Position numbers and translations under genes: made by a program. Shown piece by piece: positions 61,241 to 64,000 of a DNA stretch of 64,000 nucleotides. The notes below the pieces were generated by a model. That model was not told the origin of the DNA. It worked only from the letters and a program-made list of their open reading frames with translations, and searched no databases. Every line of letters starts with the position of its first letter. Positions within the stretch are counted from its first letter, which is position 1. This stretch comes from Macrostomum hystrix (taxonomy: Eukaryota > Platyhelminthes > Macrostomidae): assembly GCA_950097015.1 (NCBI GenBank), contig CATNEN010000003.1:11313501-11377500 (forward strand). The letters are read 5' to 3'.

Positions 61241-61789
61241 CTATTTTGGAGAATGAAAAAAAGCGCAAACAATATTTTATTTCAAAGAAATCATTCGACA
61301 ATGTCACAAGACAATCCTATTAATATTTAATTAGTATAGTTGTATTCGGTTTTTATTGTTGTCAGGTGTCAGAGCAGAAGTTGCTCAACTAGAATCGTCT
61401 TCGATTATATATTACAAGCATATATTGTAGACGACAGTATAAAGTATAAAAAAACTACAGACTAGCAGATGTTGATTCGCACACGCTTCATCACTCGGCT
61501 GAGCGCCAAATGCTCAGCTGCTTTTTTATTGCTTTTGTTTTGTTCCCAGAGATTTAGATCAGTCAAGTTATTCGACTTTAGGTTAACTTGAAAGTCAGTT
61601 TTTACGGTGAAATTAATGAATTATTAATTTGAAAATATGCTGACTAGAAATTAATGAGCTTAAAATAGTGCTTCCAGAGACAAAAATTCTCTTTTAGAGT
61701 TTTTCATTCATATAAATTTATTATTAATTTACATTGCTTTAAAATTGTATCGTTGGATTAATATTGGGGGCTCAGAATTTAACAAAAGT
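61241..61789. other. Upstream of the first visible PRDM14 exon
   Basis: AT-rich sequence with no PR-domain or start-exon signature; presumably intron. Confidence 0.45.
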
Positions 61790-62490
61790 TCTTGAAGGGG
61801 CGGATGGAGTTCTAAAAGGGGCGGATGGAGTTCTAAAGGGGGCGGATGGAGTTCTAAACGGGGCGGATGGAGTTCTAAGGGGGACGGATCGAGTTTTAAG
61901 CGGGCGGATGGAGTTTTAAGGGAGCGGATGGATTTCTAATGGAGCGGGTGGAGTTCTAAGGGAGCGGGTAGAGTTCTAAGGAAGCGAATGGAGTTCTAAG
62001 GGAGGCGGATAGAGTTCTAAGGGAGGCGGATAGAGTTCTAAGGGAGGCGGATAGAGTTCTAAGGGAGCGGATGGAGTTCTAAGGGGAGCGGATGGAGTTC
62101 TAAGGGGGCGGATAGAGTTCTAAGGAAGTGGATGGAGTTCTAAGGGAGGCGGATAGAGTTCTAAGGGAGGCGGATAGAGTTCTAAGGGAGGCGGATAGAG
62201 TTCTAAGGGAGGCGGATAGAGTTCTAAGGGAGGCGGATAGAGTTCTAAGGGAGGCGGATAGAGTTCTAAGGGAGGCGGATAGAGTTCTAAGGAAGCGAAT
62301 GGAGTTCTAAGGGAGGCGGATAGAGTTCTAAGGGAGGCGGATAGAGTTCTAAGGGAGGCGGATAGAGTTCTAAGGGAGCGGATGGAGTTCTAAGGGGAGC
62401 GGATGGAGTTCTAAGGGGAGCGGATAGAGTTCTAAGGAAGCGGATGGAGTTTTTAGGTAGTGGATGGAGTTCTAAGCGAGTGGATGGACT
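61790..62490. repeat. 19-21 bp minisatellite (GGGAGGCGGATAGAGTTCTA)
   Basis: About 34 units. The most regular block is 62140-62290. Length variants differ in the G run. Confidence 0.92.
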
Positions 62491-63289
62491 AAATAATTCG
62501 GATTAAGTTAACGGGGCGGCTTAATTGTCGAATTTTTTAATAATATTTTCGTATCAGAAAGTGTGTAAGCAAAACTTTTACAATTTTACAATTATAACTT
62601 TGAGCAGATAAAACTATGTTTCTTACATTAAATAAAACAACAATAGACGTATCTATGGGCTAGATGTGACGTGCTTGCGACATAAGAAATTGGGTTTAGT
62701 TTTGCGCAATGAGATTTCTTCGTAGAAATGCGTTAAGCTTGACCGGCCAAGTGTATCAATGATTTCGCACCTCAATTAAGGAAATTCATCCTAAATGTAC
62801 AGGATTGACTTTTAGTTTGACTTCCATTTTAAGTCTAATTTAACCCTACGGTCATTTTCGTTCTGTTCTGCTTAATAAAGCCCTGAGCAAAATGAGGACT
62901 ACCTTAATTTTAATGTCTCAAAAAGTGAGCAAAGGATTCAATAGAGCATGCCGAGACTATTCTTAAACACACACCGACAGATCAAACACCTCAGAGATTA
63001 AGGCGATGATGCCCCTGAAGGCATATTTTTTGGGCATTACCTTTTCACTTAAGTCTGTTAAAGGTGTTAAATAAGATGAGACAAGACGTGTTTGGCCTTG
63101 CCGCCTTATATAAAAAAAATAACAAAGAATTTTCTATGTAATACAGTAGAGCCGCGACAATTTGATGCAACACCCAAAAATATATACTAACTTGGATCCT
63201 CTACAAATCCAACATAACTTCTAACCCTCAGGGTGTACATTCGGAAACTTTATGGACGAAAATGAATAAAATCTAATGCTAGACAGGAC
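62491..63289. other. No gene recognised
   Basis: AT-rich unique sequence between two arrays. Confidence 0.5.
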
Positions 63290-64000
63290 AATGGTCACCC
63301 TGTTTGACAGAAGAATGATCACCTGTTAGACAGAAGAATGATCACCTGTTAGACAGGAGAATGGTCACCTGTTAGATAGGAGAATGGTCACCTGTTAGAT
63401 AGGAGAATGGTCACCTGTTAGACAGGAGAATGGTCACCTGTTAGATAGGAGAATGGTCACTGTTAGACAGGAGAATGGTCACCTGTTAGATAGGAGAATG
63501 GTCACTGTTAGACAGGAGAATGATCACCTGTTAGATAGGAGAATGGTCACTGTTAGACAGGAGAATGATCACCTGTTAGACAGGAGAATGGTCACCTGTT
63601 AGATAGGAGAATGGTCACTGTTAGACAGGAGAATGGTCACCCTGTTAGACTGAAGAATGGTCACATGTTAGACTGGAGAATAATCACCCTGTTAGACAGG
63701 AGAATGGTCACCTGTTAGACTGGAGAATGATCACCTGTTAGACAGGAGAATGGTCACCCTGTTAGACAGAAGAATGATCACCTGTTAGACAGAAGAATGA
63801 TCACCTGTTAGATAGGAGAATGGTCACCAGTTAGACTGAAGAATGATCACCTGTTAGATAGAAGAATGGTCACCCTGTTAGACAGGAGAAAGGTCACCCG
63901 TTAGATAGAAGAATGGTCACCTGTTAGACAGGAGAATGGTCACCCGTTAGATAGAAGAATGGTCACCTGTTAGACAGAAGAATGATCACCTGTTAGACAG
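63290..64000. repeat. 21-24 bp minisatellite (GTTAGACAGGAGAATGGTCA), runs off the window
   Basis: About 31 units with GATAGGAGAATGG and GACTGAAGAATGA subtypes. The array continues past the last base. On the minus strand each unit reads TAACAG|GTGA. Confidence 0.92.

Overview
The window looks like nuclear DNA of an invertebrate animal. It has spliced genes with GT-AG introns, metazoan developmental genes (noggin, PRDM14), a MARCH-type membrane E3 ligase, tRNA-derived SINEs, hAT-type MITEs and an IS630/Tc1-mariner transposon. I cannot name the species. The noggin carries an insertion of the kind known from planarian noggin-like genes, so a spiralian such as a flatworm is possible, but that is weak evidence. 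Nothing bacterial, viral or CRISPR-like was seen.

Layout. 1-12 kb: a minus-strand gene for a ZCCHC7-like zinc-knuckle protein (exons at 11937-11256, 10495-10146, 8738-8703 and 5368-5126; the 3' end is not found and probably lies before base 1). Its introns are largely filled by four unrelated tandem arrays. 12-17 kb: AT-rich DNA with one MITE inserted inside another. 17.5-19.1 kb: an intact plus-strand MARCH1/8-like RING-CH gene. 19.2-27.7 kb: three minisatellite regions, two of them large. 28.9-30.0 kb: an intact intronless plus-strand noggin-like gene with about 100 extra residues inside the cystine-knot domain. 31-48 kb: a repeat desert, including a 6.1-kb array of a 39-bp unit and a hAT MITE with an internal minisatellite. 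48.5-61.2 kb: a minus-strand PRDM14 orthologue in eight visible exons. It shows five zinc fingers and the stop codon; the 5' end and the PR/SET domain are not seen. Its introns hold more arrays, a second hAT MITE, SINE pieces and a structurally intact DD31E transposon with 163-bp inverted repeats. 61.8-64 kb: two more arrays, the last running off the end.

By hand count about 26 kb (roughly 40 percent) is tandem arrays, nearly all of different 15-39 bp units, many with higher-order duplications. Several arrays inside introns read, in the sense of the host gene, as rows of splice-site-like motifs. Many long open frames in the window are only arrays whose unit is a multiple of three. The four host genes show no operon-like or pathway link: RNA surveillance, membrane-protein ubiquitination, BMP antagonism and transcriptional control simply neighbour each other.

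The most interesting items are the noggin insertion, the intact DD31E transposon, the hAT MITE with a length-variable internal minisatellite, the PRDM14 gene with no PR domain in reach, the splice-site-like intronic arrays, and two SINE types sharing a core in opposite orientations.
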